From Monoplex corrugatus (Eukaryota; Mollusca; Gastropoda; Littorinimorpha; Ranellidae): a DNA stretch of 64,000 nt. Each line of letters opens with the position of its first letter. Position 1 is the stretch's first letter. Position numbers and translations under genes: made by a program. The DNA is taken from the NCBI GenBank assembly GCA_030674185.1, contig CM060312.1, forward strand, positions 78,430,354 to 78,494,353, read 5' to 3'. Below the pieces are notes generated by a model. The model ran no database searches. It worked only from the letters and a program-made list of their open reading frames with translations, and was not told where the DNA came from. This document shows positions 1 to 58,525 of the stretch, in pieces.

Positions 1-37
1 GTGTGTATGTGTGTGTGTGTTAGTTGTGTGTGTGTGT

Positions 38-108
<71 letters not shown>

Positions 109-110
109 GT
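1..110. repeat. (GT)n microsatellite
   Basis: Almost pure GT dinucleotide repeat running in from the left edge, with a few TA and TTAG interruptions. No gene is visible. Bases 111-217 after it are AT-rich and hold nothing recognisable. Confidence 0.97.
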
Positions 111-217
111 GATTATCAATTTCAATTAAGTAAATAGTACAATCATTAGATATGCATAAAAAAAATTATTGTATCAACTAGACTGCGATTATCCTACTGG
201 GATATAGGAAGATATCT

Positions 218-829
218 CCCACCCACCCTCACCCTTCCTGAACTCATAAAAACAGTTTCCTTCTTCTTCTTCTTTGTGCTCTTTGTTTGTTTGTCCCACC
301 CACCCTCACCCTTCCTGAACTCATAAAAACAGTTTCCTTCTTCTTCTTCTTTGTGCTCTTTGTTTGTTTGTCCCACCCACCCTCACCCTTCCTGAACTCA
401 TAAAAACAGTTTCCTTCTTCTTCTTCTTTGTGCTCTTTGTTTGTTTGTCCCACCACCCTCACCCTTCCTAAACTCATAAAAACAGTTTCCTTCTTCTTCT
501 TCTTTGTGCTCTTTGTTTGTTTGTCCCACCCACCCTCACCCTTCCTAAACTCATAAAAACAGTTTCCTTCTTCTTCTTTGTGCTCTTTGTTTGTTTGTCC
601 CACCCACCCTCACCCTTCCTGAACTCATAAAAACAGTTTCCTTCTTCTTCTTCTTTGTGCTCTTTGTTTGCTTGTCCCACCCACCCTCACCCTTCCTGAA
701 CTCATAAAAACAGTTTCCTTCTTCTTCTTTGTGCTCTTTGTTTGTTTGTCCCACCCACCCTCACCCTTCCTGAACTCATAAAAAACAGTTTCCTTCTTCT
801 TCTTTGTGCTCTTTGTTTGTTTGTTTGTT
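218..829. repeat. Minisatellite, unit about 76 bp, about 8 copies
   Basis: Each unit reads CCCACCCACCCTCACCC, then CTGAACTCATAAAAACAG, a (TTC)n run and TTTGTGCTCTTTGTTTG. Units differ mainly in TTC and TTTG copy number. Open frames here on either strand are by-products of the repetition. Bases 830-923 are a T/C-rich tail without a gene. Confidence 0.95.
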
Positions 830-921
830 TTATCGCCTTCTCCTTCAGTGTCTTCACCTCTTCTTGTCCCTGTTCTTTGTCCTGCTGTTGTTGTCTTGAT
901 TCTATGCAATGTATGAGATTG

Positions 922-923
<2 letters not shown>

Positions 924-989
<66 letters not shown>

Positions 990-1172
990 GTTAGTGAGTG
1001 TGTGTTAGTATGTGTGTGTGTGTGTGTGTGTGTGTGATGTGTGTGTGTTTGTGCGTGTGTTAGTGTCTGTGTGTGTATGTTAGTGTTAGTGTGTGTGTGT
1101 TGTTGTTAGTTTGTTAGTGTGTTAGTGTGTGTGTGTTAGTGTGTGTGTGTGTGTTCGTTCGTTCGTTCGTTC
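924..1172. repeat. (GT)n with TTAG interruptions, ending in (GTTC)n
   Basis: GT repeat in which GTTAGTGT steps recur, followed by four to five GTTC units. The same mixed motif appears on the opposite strand at 2455-3251, so the two tracts face each other across about 1.3 kb. Confidence 0.93.
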
Positions 1173-1925
1173 TTTGATTTAACGTCTTGTCACTACGAGT
1201 GATATTAGATGAAAACGTAAAGGTATGGGGGATGAGAGTTGGACGGTGTTGTGTTGGAGGACAGAGGGAAGACACAGTAGAGAGACAGAAGTAGGTGGGA
1301 GAGAGAGAGATAGAGAGACAGAGAGAAAGAGAGAGAGTAGAAAAATGGAACGAAAACTTAACGCTAACATCAACAATGTGAAGGGAATATTAACACTAAA
1401 GTACAAACTTCATGAACTTAAAAGTAATGCATTAACAGGATTGTGAACAAATAAATTCTGAAATTTCAACAAACAAAATTTGATCTGATGTTCCTCATCG
1501 ACATCATTATCATCGCATTGTAAAAACTGTGCCAGCCTCTGTGGCCATTACTGTGGAGTAAAAAATGGGATGGGAAAAAATATAGGTGAGCACAAAGGTA
1601 AACTCAATGAGTGCGATGGTCCTAAAAAAAAAATAAAAAAAATATTAAAAAAAATTGATCGGATGTTACTTCTTTCAAATGTGTTTCACAATAGCTTTTT
1701 GTGTGTGAACATTTTGGTAAAAAAAGAACATAGTATATTGCAGTAAAATATACAATGATACAGAGTGAATTGTTTACCGCAAATACACTTGACATCTGTG
1801 CAATATTTTAGTTTCAAAGCGTTTAGTTGAATACGAAAATAAACAGCAACAATCGATCTCAAATGATATAGGAAGGAATACTGCATTTTTCAAACATATA
1901 TTTTGAAATGAAACTTTTAGCATTT
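1173..1925. other. No gene seen
   Basis: AT-rich sequence with a short GA-rich stretch (1290-1345). No conserved protein, RNA gene or mobile element was recognised. Confidence 0.5.
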
Positions 1926-2187
<262 letters not shown>

Positions 2188-2454
2188 ACTACTAAAAAAA
2201 AAACCCAACTATATGGCAAGACCGTCTTGTTTTTCAAACGTGAACGTTCACCCAGTCTGAAAGGTTCACCCAAATGAACGTACAAAGATTGTGATTACCT
2301 CACCCGTCGCACAAAAAGATTTTTCCAAATCAGTCACAAGTATCATCTCCCATTTCCTGATCTCTGAGTCACTGAGTCACTCGGGGAAAACATGAAATAG
2401 CAGGATTTAGTCAATCAAAGGATTAAAGCCGATCTGGGTCTATATTTGACTTTA

Positions 2455-2554
2455 CACACACACGCGCGCGCGCGTGCACGCACGCACGCACGCACACACA
2501 CATACTAACACTAACACACACACACTAACACTAACACACTAACACATACACGCG

Positions 2555-2601
<47 letters not shown>

Positions 2602-2801
2602 ACACTAACACACACACGCGCGCGCAAACACACTAACACACACACACACACACACACTCTCTCTCTCTCTCTCTCTCACAAACACACACACACACGCACA
2701 CATGCACACTCACACACATTCATACTAACACACACACACAAACACACAGACACACGCACGCACAAACTAACACTAACACACATACACACACACGCGCACA
2801 C

Positions 2802-2844
<43 letters not shown>

Positions 2845-3069
2845 CACGCGCACTCACGCACACACTAACATACACACACACACACACTCACACTAACACA
2901 CACACTAACACACACTAACACACCTTAACACACACACTAACACACACACTAACACACACACACACACTAACACACAAATACACGCGCGCGCATACTAACA
3001 CACACACGCGCGCACGCACACACGCACGCACACACTAACATACACACACACTAACCACACCACACACTA

Positions 3070-3101
<32 letters not shown>

Positions 3102-3161
3102 ACATACACACACTAAAACACACACACACACACACACATACACACACACACACACACACAC

Positions 3162-3206
<45 letters not shown>

Positions 3207-3251
3207 CATACACATACACACACACACACTAACACACACACACACACACAC
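2455..3251. repeat. (CA)n with recurrent CACTAA and CG steps
   Basis: About 800 bases of CA repeat punctuated by ACACTAACAC units and CGCGCG runs. It is the reverse complement in kind of the 924-1150 tract. Confidence 0.95.
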
Positions 3252-3579
3252 GCGGAAATGGAAAAGATTTGTGCTTCCGGCACGTGTTCGACACCTGAGT
3301 TGAGCCGAAGCGTAGCTTTGAACTGATTTAGCTTATTCTCATATCAGGAAAAACAGCCCAGGATTATCACTTGTAGGTCCTGTCATTTTTGATTGTTCCA
3401 GCGTTTCATCAATTAATTAATTAGCAATGGCGTATACAGTGTCACGTTGTTTGGCACCATCGAACATCAGTATGGAAACTTCGGTCATCGAATCTTTGTC
3501 TGTCAATGATTTGTACGGAAGACTGTTTGATACAAACCTAAGACAAAAGAAAGGTTTCGCGTAGCCTTGTTATTTCTTC
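3252..3579. other. No gene seen
   Basis: Non-repetitive sequence without a conserved frame. A TTAATTAATTAATTA stretch lies near 3410. Confidence 0.4.
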
Positions 3580-4165
3580 TTGTTGTTGTTTAAAGCCCAG
3601 CCAACTGCGTAGAGCCATACCAGGGCTACAACCGCCTCAAAACATACAAAACTTCAACAGGAAAAAAAAAGAAAAAAAAAAGAAAAGAAAAAAAAAAGAA
3701 AATTAAGTACACATATCAATGCATTCGCGCACATAATCTGAGGACGTGCCCCTGCCGTTGATCACTCCGTCCAATTTATCGCACAGGGAATTTAAAAATC
3801 ACACCTGAATACAAATTTGAGCATACCTAAGGACACAAGAACATATATAAAAACAGGCATACATTACCTAAAATTACTTCCGCATATCTCACCTCCCTAG
3901 AGCCAAAAATGCATTTAATACATGTACCCAATTATCAATCCTAAGAAAAAGTACGTAAGACTTTATCGAACACATACAGATGAATGGACCAGCAAGGCAG
4001 AAAAAGATAGGAAGAAATGACAGAAAGCAAAGGAGGAAGAAAGAAACAAAGAAAGTGACAGAAAAGAGGAAATTTCTAGCACAGAATTTCCAGAAGATGG
4101 AGATACTATTCATACTAAAAGAGCCCCCGGCATCCCCACGGGGGAAATCGCGTAGCCCTGAGGTT
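3580..4165 (-). mobile_element. SINE-like dispersed repeat, minus orientation
   Basis: The reverse complement of this segment matches 20335-20825 along nearly its whole length. Shared landmarks are the block near GCTAGAAATTTCCTC, TAGGATTGATAATTG, TTTTTGGCTCTAG, GATAAATTGGA followed by GGAGTGATCAACG, and the terminal GGCTGGGCTTTAAACAA. The conserved end TTTAAACAACAACAA is the 3' tail. An A/G-rich insertion (3660-3705) is specific to this copy. No protein is encoded, and the family name is unknown to me. Confidence 0.85.
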
Positions 4166-4237
4166 GTAGAAAGTGAGATCGTAGAAAGACGGACATTTTG
4201 AAAGGTAGTAGTTGAGAGAGCGGTGGTGATTTATTTT

Positions 4238-4460
4238 CTTTTCTGTTTGTTTTGTTTTGTCTTGTCTTGTTTTGTCTTGTCTTGTTTTCTTTTGTTTTGT
4301 TTTGTTTGGGGTTTTTTTTTTTGTTTTTTTTTTTTTTTTTTTTCGTTTTTTCTTTCTTTTTTTTTTTTTGGATCTTTTCTTTTTTTTTTTCTTCTTTTTT
4401 TGCGTTTTACTTTCTTTCTTTTCTTTTTTTTTTCTTCCTTTTTTTTTTTTTCATTCTTTA
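4238..4460. repeat. T-rich low-complexity tract
   Basis: TTTTG/TCTTG steps grade into long T runs. Predicted F-rich peptides here are low-complexity artefacts. Confidence 0.9.
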
Positions 4461-5140
4461 TCCCTCTTCACACAGTAATAATTCTCAACTGGAACTGGAA
4501 ATAAGGTTCAGTAGTTTAGATTGCATCAATTCTGCTTTCACATGGTGGAATTCACACTCAGCAATGGATACCTCAGCCTAATAAATTATCACAAGGAGCG
4601 ATAATTAGAATCATAAAATATGCCAATTAACTTTTTTTTTTGAGCAAAAACACGCAGCTTGGGTAATTATAAGCGCCAGGAATGTAATGTGGGTATACAT
4701 GCATTGTAGCTATTTTCGCTGCGAAAATTCGATTCGCCTCTCTTGGAAGCTAGTAGTCTTCCGTAGATTCGGTCAGCTGTGCGTGCACGTGTAGGGTCGG
4801 GTGTACATTTGTACATTCTAATTAGCTGCAGGTAACGATTAGCACGTACTATGTCACGTGTTGTTGTTGTTGTTGTTGTTGATCAACTTGTTCCATTAAA
4901 AAGTAATGAAACAAAGGGAAAAAGCAAAAGTTCAAAACATTCACTTTCCCCAGCAAAGCAAATACACAGCTATACAGACGTGCGTGTGTCCGTAAGCCTA
5001 AGCTACTACGTCAGTGGGCTTTCTTTGTTTCGTGCAATAAACATCGAGCACAAACAAAAATATGGTAAGACAGAGGAAAACATAGTAATGTCACATAAAC
5101 AATACAAAACATATATTAACACGTGATTTAAGTGTAAACT
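4461..5140. other. Non-coding stretch with locally retained CpG
   Basis: No conserved frame. Bases 4660-4860 hold more CpG than their surroundings and a CTGCAG|GTAACG step at about 4827 that could be a splice donor. In animals with mosaic methylation, retained CpG can mark a promoter, so this might be an upstream non-coding exon, but nothing else supports it. Confidence 0.2.
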
Positions 5141-5300
5141 TTTGTTTTGTTTTGTTTTGTTTTTTTGTTTTTTTTTTTGGTAACAATTACAACATGAAAA
5201 CGATTACGGGTTTAAATGTGGACTGGTTGGCTTTGTATTTATTTATTTGTTTGTTTATTTATTTATTTATTTATTTATTATTTATTTATTTATTTTTTGC
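5141..5300. repeat. (TTTTG)n and (TTTA)n microsatellites
   Basis: A TTTTG run (5141-5180) and an ATTT tetranucleotide run (5236-5297). Low complexity only. Confidence 0.92.
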
Positions 5301-5599
5301 TAGAGTTGTGGACTCAAGATTTTATGACACTTTACACGCATTTGTCCAAATTATTTCGTAATCTAATTACGAATTTACATGCAAAGACTGTGACGTCATT
5401 TGTTATGACGTTGTGTTGGGTACAAGTATTCTGATTGCCATGTCCACATTTAGCGTTCAATAACAGTTCACTAACACTAAAACTGAATTTCATATAGAAA
5501 GTTCTGTGTTCCCTGAACTAATACACCAAGCGCAGTATCACTTTCTGTGTAATGTATGACAATTACAGTTTCTGCTATGTACAGATCATAATTTTTTTG

Positions 5600-5823
5600 G
5601 TATTTTATGAGGAAGGGGGATTTGGAGCACCTGGTCACAACGGGAAAGCTGGAGGGAAAGAGAGCACTGGGTAGACCCAGGGAGAGAATGCTGGACGGAC
5701 TTGCAGAGTGGCTGGGGATGAGGAGGGTGGGGGAGATGCTAGAGGCAACGAGAGATAGAGATGGTTGGAAGTCCATGGTCGCCAACGCCATGCGGCAGGG
5801 CCCTGATGATGATGATGATGACA
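5600..5823 (+). mobile_element. 5'-truncated RTE-like LINE fragment, C-terminal end
   Basis: The open frame from 5607 reads MRKGDLEHLVTTGKLEGKR, then GRPRERMLDGLAEW and ATRDRDGWKSMVANAMRQG. This is the post-reverse-transcriptase C-terminus typical of RTE-type LINEs (GHFMRK, KLEGKRxxGRPR, RDRxxW). It ends in a (GAT)n tail, a common 3' end for RTE elements. At least four other pieces of the same family lie at 8467, 18130, 19866 and 40885, all in plus orientation. Confidence 0.85.
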
Positions 5824-5974
5824 GATCAAGCTCAAGATAAGATATCAAGATGAAGACAGCTTTTCTTCCCCACAGCTAAAATATCATGTGGAAAATGCGT
5901 GATGTTCTCCCCTGGAAGACGATTTATTTATTTATTTATGCATGTATTCATGTATCTTTTTTATTTCTTCTTAA

Positions 5975-6135
5975 ATATGACAGTGGATTTTCTACAGCAT
6001 TTTGCCAGACAACTCTTTTGTTACCACGGGATCTTTTCCATGCACAAACAGTATGCTGCACATAGGACTTCGATTTGTCATCTCATCCAAAAGTCTAGCA
6101 CCCAGACCATTAATCAAGATTTAGTTTAGGGAGGG
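5975..6135 (+). mobile_element. Possible SINE remnant
   Basis: Contains GGGATCTTTTCCATGCAC, TATGCTGCACATAGGACTTC and CATCTCATCCAAAAGTCTAG in order. This resembles a core I associate with dispersed repeats of molluscs and other invertebrates. It is non-coding, and the assignment is from memory without a search. Confidence 0.45.
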
Positions 6136-6297
6136 AGACAAATCCCTATCCAATATGGTCACTGTGTCCATTCTATATAGTTGGAATATTCGTACACAAC
6201 AGTTAGAGTATCAATATCATGCATTTGTGTAAAAGGGGAAAAACACAACACAGTACACCCACCCACACACCACACACCCACACACCCAAACACCTAC

Positions 6298-6330
6298 ACA
6301 CACACATACATACATACATACATACATACA

Positions 6331-6364
<34 letters not shown>

Positions 6365-6712
6365 CATGCATGCATACATACGTACGTACGTACACAAACG
6401 TACGCACGTATGTACACACACAAAACTACTGGATAGTTATTATAGGAAACGTAAACTTTAGATTGTTATCGTATATTGGGCTGTACATGCATGTATGTAT
6501 GTATGTATGTATGTATGCATACATGCATGCATGCATACATACATACATACATACATACATACATACATACATACATACATACATACATACATACATACAT
6601 ACATACTTACGTACACAAACGCACGCACGTATGTACACACACAAAACTACTGGATAGTTATTATAGGAAACCGTAAACTTTAGATTGTTATCGTATATTG
6701 GGCTGTACAGGA
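6298..6712. repeat. Duplicated block: (CATA)n plus about 100 bp of unique sequence, twice
   Basis: A CATA tetranucleotide array is followed by a segment running from ACACAAACG to GGGCTGTAC (about 6393-6486). The array and segment then recur at 6500-6710 with very few differences. The whole is a tandem duplication of about 210 bp. Confidence 0.9.
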
Positions 6713-7205
6713 ACAATTGATGGACCTAAGACAAATAAATTTGAACAACGAGCTACTGATAATATTTCACACCAATGCATTACATTTATTGAAGAAACAC
6801 ATGTAGATAAAGAAAGAGCAAAAGAAACCTGTTTACTGAACTTTAATTTTGGTGTCCACCATATCAGACAAAAAGAGCGAAAGAACTCAATTTTTCTGAA
6901 ATGGGATTTCTACATAGTCATAAAACGTGATTTATTACAATAATATTATATAAAAATTATGCCACAAAGCAACAGTGATATTGTTTGGATCCATATATGC
7001 ATACCAACACTACATCAAAATGAATATGATACATGTATATATATGTTATTGCTATATCTCCCCTCTCCCAGTACGCTCTTCAGTTCAAAACGACACGTCC
7101 AAAACACGAGACAGTTCTGTAAACTTAATTGATCATGTCAAAAATACAAAATAAAGAAAAAAACAAAACTAAAAAAATTGTTTAAAAAAAAATCAAAAAA
7201 CCCGG
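6713..7205. other. No gene seen
   Basis: AT-rich, with no conserved frame or RNA gene recognised. Confidence 0.4.
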
Positions 7206-8165
7206 CTCGACAGCTGCTTTACTGATTTCCAGAAAGCTTTTGATAATGTATGGCACAAAGCTCTCATGTTGAGATTATACAAATGTGACATGTTTCAAAA
7301 CCATAAAATCAATCACGCAAAAAAAAAAACCCACTATATCTACCAATGTACCGTTAGAAAAAAAAAGAGCACTTTAAGGAAACACAGTGAGCTTGATATT
7401 ATTCAATACACTTGTTGATGATTTACTAACTTGCTTACAAGACAGTGATTCACCGATTTTAAGTGAATCTGGTGACATAAAAATCCCATGTCTGTTATAT
7501 GCTGAAGACCAAGTGCTTCAAGTTTCTTTCAACGAGTGAAATAGGATTGCAAAACAATTTAAACAAACGCCCCAACTATTGCAACGAATGGGGAATTTAA
7601 AACAGCATAAAAATAAAATAACTTAAAGCAGTGATCGTAATTAAAATCGACCCCCAGACTACATTTTCTATTGTCACGCGGCTCTTATACCTAACCACAG
7701 ACCAGTACCAATACATAACACTTGTTTTTGCACAAAACCAGCAACATATTTGCACAAGAACCTGTGGCAAAACAAGCAAACAATGCCGCCTATGCTGTGT
7801 GAAAAAAAATATATAAAAGAATCTGATTTGAAACCAAATATAGCGACGCATTTATTCGACGCATTCATCACTTCTGTAGTTCTTTATTGACTTAAGGCGC
7901 TGAAATATGGTTCCCTTGTATAGATCTTAATGAAAATACACATATTTCCATAATAAAGCCATCATCACAAAAGCAACTATCACGAAAGTTATCCCACGCA
8001 AATATATGAGATTTTGTAAACAGTTACTTGAAGTAATTTTTTTTTTTTTAAATCTATGAATGTATCAAAACTAGTTGAACTAGGACGATGTCCTATCAAT
8101 ATGCAAACTGTATGTGAAGTATTAGAATTCTGGTCACATACATTAAATTCAGACTGTATTATCTT
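7206..8165 (+). mobile_element. Decayed LINE (reverse transcriptase remnants)
   Basis: Frame-shifted pieces line up with a LINE polymerase in order. TDFQKAFDNVWHKAL at 7221 is RT motif A. LVDDLLTCLQDSDSP follows, then YAED at 7498-7509 in place of the catalytic YADD, then QNNLNK..NYCNEWG near 7550. The C-terminal pieces are LFDAFITSVVL (about 7855), RKYMRFCKQLLEV and SKLVELGRCPINMQ (about 8070). Multiple frameshifts and stops, plus the YADD to YAED change, show it is dead. The clade resembles Nimb/I/Jockey-type elements, but this is uncertain. Confidence 0.75.
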
Positions 8166-8247
8166 ATTATATATATATATATAATCAGGCTGAAATTGTG
8201 TGTTTATATATATATATAAACTCAAAAGACTCTCCGTGGGACTGCAG

Positions 8248-8362
8248 ATGATGATGATGATGATTGATGATTGATGATGATGATGATGATGATTGATGAT
8301 TGATGATTGATGATGATGATGACTGATGATTGATGATTGATGATGATGATGATGATGATGAT
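8248..8362. repeat. (GAT)n / GATTGAT microsatellite
   Basis: GATGAT and TGATTGATGA steps. It may be the 3' tail of a LINE copy whose body is lost, because related LINE fragments here end in (GAT)n. Confidence 0.9.
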
Positions 8363-8466
8363 GGGAGTATTTTGTTAAGCAAACAAGTTATTTTTTCTTA
8401 TTTTTTCTTTTTGTTTTTGTTTTTTTGTTTGTTTTTTGTTGGTTTTTGTTGTTGTGGTTGTTGTTG

Positions 8467-8870
8467 TTGTTGTACGGATGTGAGGCGTGGACAGTCAGCG
8501 GGCAAAGCCAGAGCAAGATTGAGGCAGCCGAGATGTGGTTTCTAAAAGGAATGTTGAGAGTTCCATGGGCAGCAAAGAAAACAAACGAGACGGTCTTGGT
8601 GGAGGCAAGCACAAGTAGATCATTCATAAGGAAGATTTGGAAAAGACAGGCAACATTTATAGGCCATTTTATGAGGAAAGGGGATTTGGAGCACCTGGTC
8701 ACAACGGGAAAGCTGGAGGGAAAGAGAGCACCAGGTAGACCCAGGGAGAACATTCTAGACGGACTTGCAGAGTGGCTGAAGTCAAGGAGGGTGGAGGGGA
8801 TGCTTGGGGCAACAAGAGATAGACAGATGGAAGTCCATGATCGCCAACGCCATTCGGCAGGGCACCTGAA
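8467..8870 (+). mobile_element. RTE-like LINE fragment, C-terminal 130 codons
   Basis: Frame from LYGCEAWTVSGQSQSK through AAEMWFLKGMLRVPWAAK, FIGHFMRKGDLEHLV, KLEGKRAPGRPRENILDGLA and ATRDRQMEV. YGCEAW, the ELW-type helix, LRVPW, GHxMR and GRPR are the ordered landmarks of the RTE/BovB C-terminal region. It is the longest copy of the family seen at 5600. It lacks the endonuclease and polymerase, so it is a 5' truncation. Confidence 0.88.
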
Positions 8871-9978
8871 ACAAGTTGTTATTTTTTCTTTCTCTAAATT
8901 TCATTCAGTCGTATTTACCTATAATTTCAGGTGAAGGGTTTTTTCGCCTTGAGAAAGGGGAGAGCTTGCAAAGTGATTACTTTGACAATGTTCATGTGGC
9001 AGAAGGGGATAAAGGGAAATAGAAAAGTGAAGAAATGGGGATGTATAATATAGCAACAGTAGTTTCCCTTGGAATGATAGGCGGGGACGTTACCTTGTTT
9101 ATGTCCCTTGACAGTACTCTCTACACTCTGCAGTCGAATTTGTTGTTTTCAAGATGGAGGAAAATTATGCTGAGAAAATCATGTCTGCTGTTTGTTTTTA
9201 ATCCACTTTTCCTCTTGGTCTGCGCTTGATTGGAAGCCATTTCGAAGTGAAAATGATTTCAGGCACGCTATGACACACTATCCTGCTAAGTATGTGTCAT
9301 TTGTTGGTGAAACTGTCATATTGTGCCAGACTTAATTTCAGACAATCTCGAAAACGGTCAATTTTAGATTTATGATTTTATCTGTTCTGCAAATTCTTGC
9401 ATACTTGAATAGGAAGACGAGCAGAAAATCGATCATCTAGACCAACCAACAGGAAAAGCGAGAACGCATTGAAATCAGCTCACATATCAGGACTGATTCG
9501 TTCAGAAGTAAGTTGTTTTGCTCAGATTGCTGTTTTGCTATCCTTACCTTTGACATCCCTCTCCTTCCACCACTCACCCCCACCAAAAAAAAAAATTTTT
9601 TTTTCTCTTTTACTTCCCCCACCCCCAAATTTAGTTGCCATACAGCCAGCACAGGTGTAGACTTTACTGCGATATCAATTAATTGGGTAAAATACCTATG
9701 ATCAAGCAACAAAGTTATGGTGTAGGTCTAATTTAGTAATTAGCCTACAGTTTCTCCTCCGCCTACTGTTAGCTGATACAGCAACATGGCAGTATGCCAT
9801 TATGTTACGTTTGTTCCACGCATGGTTAAAGGTCATAATCATCATGATCAACAGTATCGATTCATTGATTCACTGATGGCAACAGAGTGACTCATGTTAC
9901 AGTAGGCTTGACTTCAGTAAAGACTGTGATGTGAAGTTGAAATGCAAGTTTTTGTGGAAATTCTTGTTCACACAAACT
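8871..9978. other. No gene seen
   Basis: Mixed-composition sequence with poly-A/T near 9585-9605. No exon could be supported by homology or splice pairing. Confidence 0.4.
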
Positions 9979-9980
9979 TG

Positions 9981-10012
9981 AAACACACACACACATACAC
10001 ACACACACACAC

Positions 10013-10081
<69 letters not shown>
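9981..10081. repeat. (CA)n-(TA)n microsatellite
   Basis: CA repeat passing into about 35 TA units. Confidence 0.95.
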
Positions 10082-10084
<3 letters not shown>

Positions 10085-10349
10085 ATAGTAGCATGTGAAT
10101 TATGTCATATTTGTTGTCAGTCTAGTTCATTTCAGTGTACCATTCAAACACTGAAGCAATTTGGTTGGTTTTCTTATGAATGGGATTTTTTTTCCTTTGT
10201 ACTTGTAGTTATTTTTCTTTTTGGTTAAGTTTAGTTTGTTTTGTTGTTATTGTTATGTTCTTGTTAATTGTTTGTTAGTAAATGTTGTACAAAGAAGTAC
10301 AATAACCCAGCTGTTATATTTCAGTGAAACATATATATCTTTATTTCAG

Positions 10350-56178
<45,829 letters not shown>

Positions 56179-56244
56179 GTAATGTTCTGTCTAGTGGCTT
56201 GGGCTGAAAAAGCTTTGTTAAGAGGTGGTAATAAGCATACATAG

Positions 56245-58525
56245 TTTGCCTTGCACTGATCTGTACTAAACTCATTTTGCTTTGCACTGATCTGATTGCT
56301 CATTTTGCCTTGCACTGATCTGGGTCAGTCTCACCTTGCACTGATTTGGATTGCTCATTTTGCCTTGCACTGATCTGGATCAGTCTCACCTTGCACTGAT
56401 TTGGATTGCTCATTTTGCCTTGCACTGATCTGGATCGGTCTCGTCTTGCACTGATCTGGATCAGTCTCATCTTGCCTTGCACTGATTTGGATGTCTCATC
56501 TTGCACTGATCTGTATCGGTCTCATTGTGCCTTGCATTGATCTGGATCAGTCTCCTCTTGCAGTAATCTGGATTAGTCTCACCTTGCACTGATCTGGATC
56601 AGTCTCACCTTGCACTGATTTGGATCAGTCTCACCTTGCACTGATTTGGATCAGTCTCACCTTGTACTGATCTGGATCGGTCTCACCTTGCACTGATTTG
56701 GATCAGTCTCACCTTGCACTGATTTGGATCAATCTCATCTTGCCTTGCACTGATCTGGATCAGTCTCACCTTGCACTGATTTGGATCAGTCTCATCTTGC
56801 CTTGCACTGATCTGGATCAGTCTCACCTTGCACTGATTTGGATCAATCTCATCTTGCCTTGCACTGATCTGGATCAGTCTCACCTTGCACTGATCTGGAT
56901 CAGCCTCACCTTGCACTGATCTGGATCAGTCTCACCTTGCACTGATTTGGATCAGTCTCATCTTGCCTTGCACTGATCTGAATCAGTCTCATCTTGCCTT
57001 ACACTGATCTGGATCAGTCTCATCATTGCTTGCACTGATCTGGATCAGTTCCATCTTGCACTGATCTGGATCAGTCTCATCTTGCCATGCACTGATCTGG
57101 ATCAGTCTCTTCCACTGATCTGGATCAGTCTCATCTTGCCATGCACTGATCTGGATCAGTCTATCTTGCCTTGCACTGATCTGGATCAGTCTCATCTTGC
57201 CTTGCACTGATCTGGATCAGTCTCATCTTGCCTTGCACTGATCTGGATCAGTCTCATCTTGCCTTGCACTGATCTGGATCAGTCTCATCTTTGCACTGAT
57301 CTGGATCAGTCTCATCTTGCTTCACTGATCTGGATCAGTCTCATCTTGCTTGCACTGATCTGGATCAGTCTCATCTTGCACTGATCTGGATCAGTCTCAT
57401 CTTGCTTTGCACTGATCTGGATCAGTCTCATCTTGCACTGATCTGGATCAGTCTCATCTTGCTTTGCACTGATCTGGATCAGTCTCATCTTGCACTGATC
57501 TGGATCAGTCACATCTTGTTTACTGATCTGGATCAGTCTCATCTTGCTTTGCACTGATCTGGATCAGTCTCATCTTGTACTGATCTGGATCAGTCACATC
57601 TTGTACTGATCTGGATCAGTCTCATCTTGCTTTGCACTGATCTGGATCAGTCTCATCTTGCACTGATCTGGATCAGTCTCATCTTGTACTGATCTGGATC
57701 AGTCTCATCTTGCTTTGCACTGATCTGGATCAGTCTCATCTTGCTTTGCACTGATCTGGATCAGTCTCATCTTGCACTGATCTGGATCAGTCTCATCTTG
57801 CTTTGCACTGATCTGGATCAGTCTCATCTTGCACTGATCTGGATCAGTCTCATCTTGCACTGATCTGGATCAGTCTCATCTTGCTTTGCACTGATCTGGA
57901 TCAGTCTCATCTTGCTTTGCACTGATCTGGATCAGTCTCATCTTGCTTTGCACTGATCTGGATCAGTCTCATCTTGCACTGATCTGGATCAGTCTCATCT
58001 TGCACTGATCTGGATCAGTCTCATCTTGCTTTGCACTGATCTGGATCAGTCTCATCTTGCTTTGCACTGATCTGGATCAGTCACATCTTGCCTTGCACTG
58101 ATCTGGATCAGTCTCATCTTGCTTTGCACTGATCTGGATCAGTCTCATCTTGCTTTGCACTGATCTGGATCAGTCTCATCTTGCCTTGCACTGATCTGGA
58201 TCAGTCTCATCTTGCTTTGCACTGATCTGGATCAGTCTCATCTTGCTTTGCACTGATCTGGATCAGTCTCATCTTGCTTTGCACTGATCTGGATCAGTCT
58301 CATCTTGCTTTGCACTGATCTGGATCAGTCTCATCTTGCTTTGCACTGATCTGGATCAGTCACATCTTGCTTTGCACTGATCTGGATCAGTCTCATCTTG
58401 CCTTGCACTGATCTAGATCACAGTATCGTCTTGCCTTGCACTGATCTGGATCACAGTCTTATCTTGCCTTGCAATGATCTGGATCAGACATATCTTGCCT
58501 TGCACTGATGTGGATCACAGTCTCA
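56245..58525. repeat. Minisatellite array, units 26 and 31 bp, about 80 copies
   Basis: Unit CACTGATCTGGATCAGTCTC, ATCTTG with or without CTTTG. It starts about 66 bases after the exon 18 donor. Most units hold the dyad ACTGATC-TG-GATCAGT. Early units (56300-56950) often read ACTGATTTGGATCAGT instead and alternate ACCTTGCA with ATCTTGCCTTGCA. Confidence 0.98.

Noticed and set aside
924..1150. TTAG-containing repeats as interstitial telomere sequence
   Set aside because: The step is TTAGTG within GT repeats, not tandem TTAGGG.
9035..9229. Small frame near ATGGAGGAAAATTATGCTG as an upstream STRIP exon
   Set aside because: Stops after a few codons and shows no similarity to the STRIP N-terminus; no donor in phase with exon 1.
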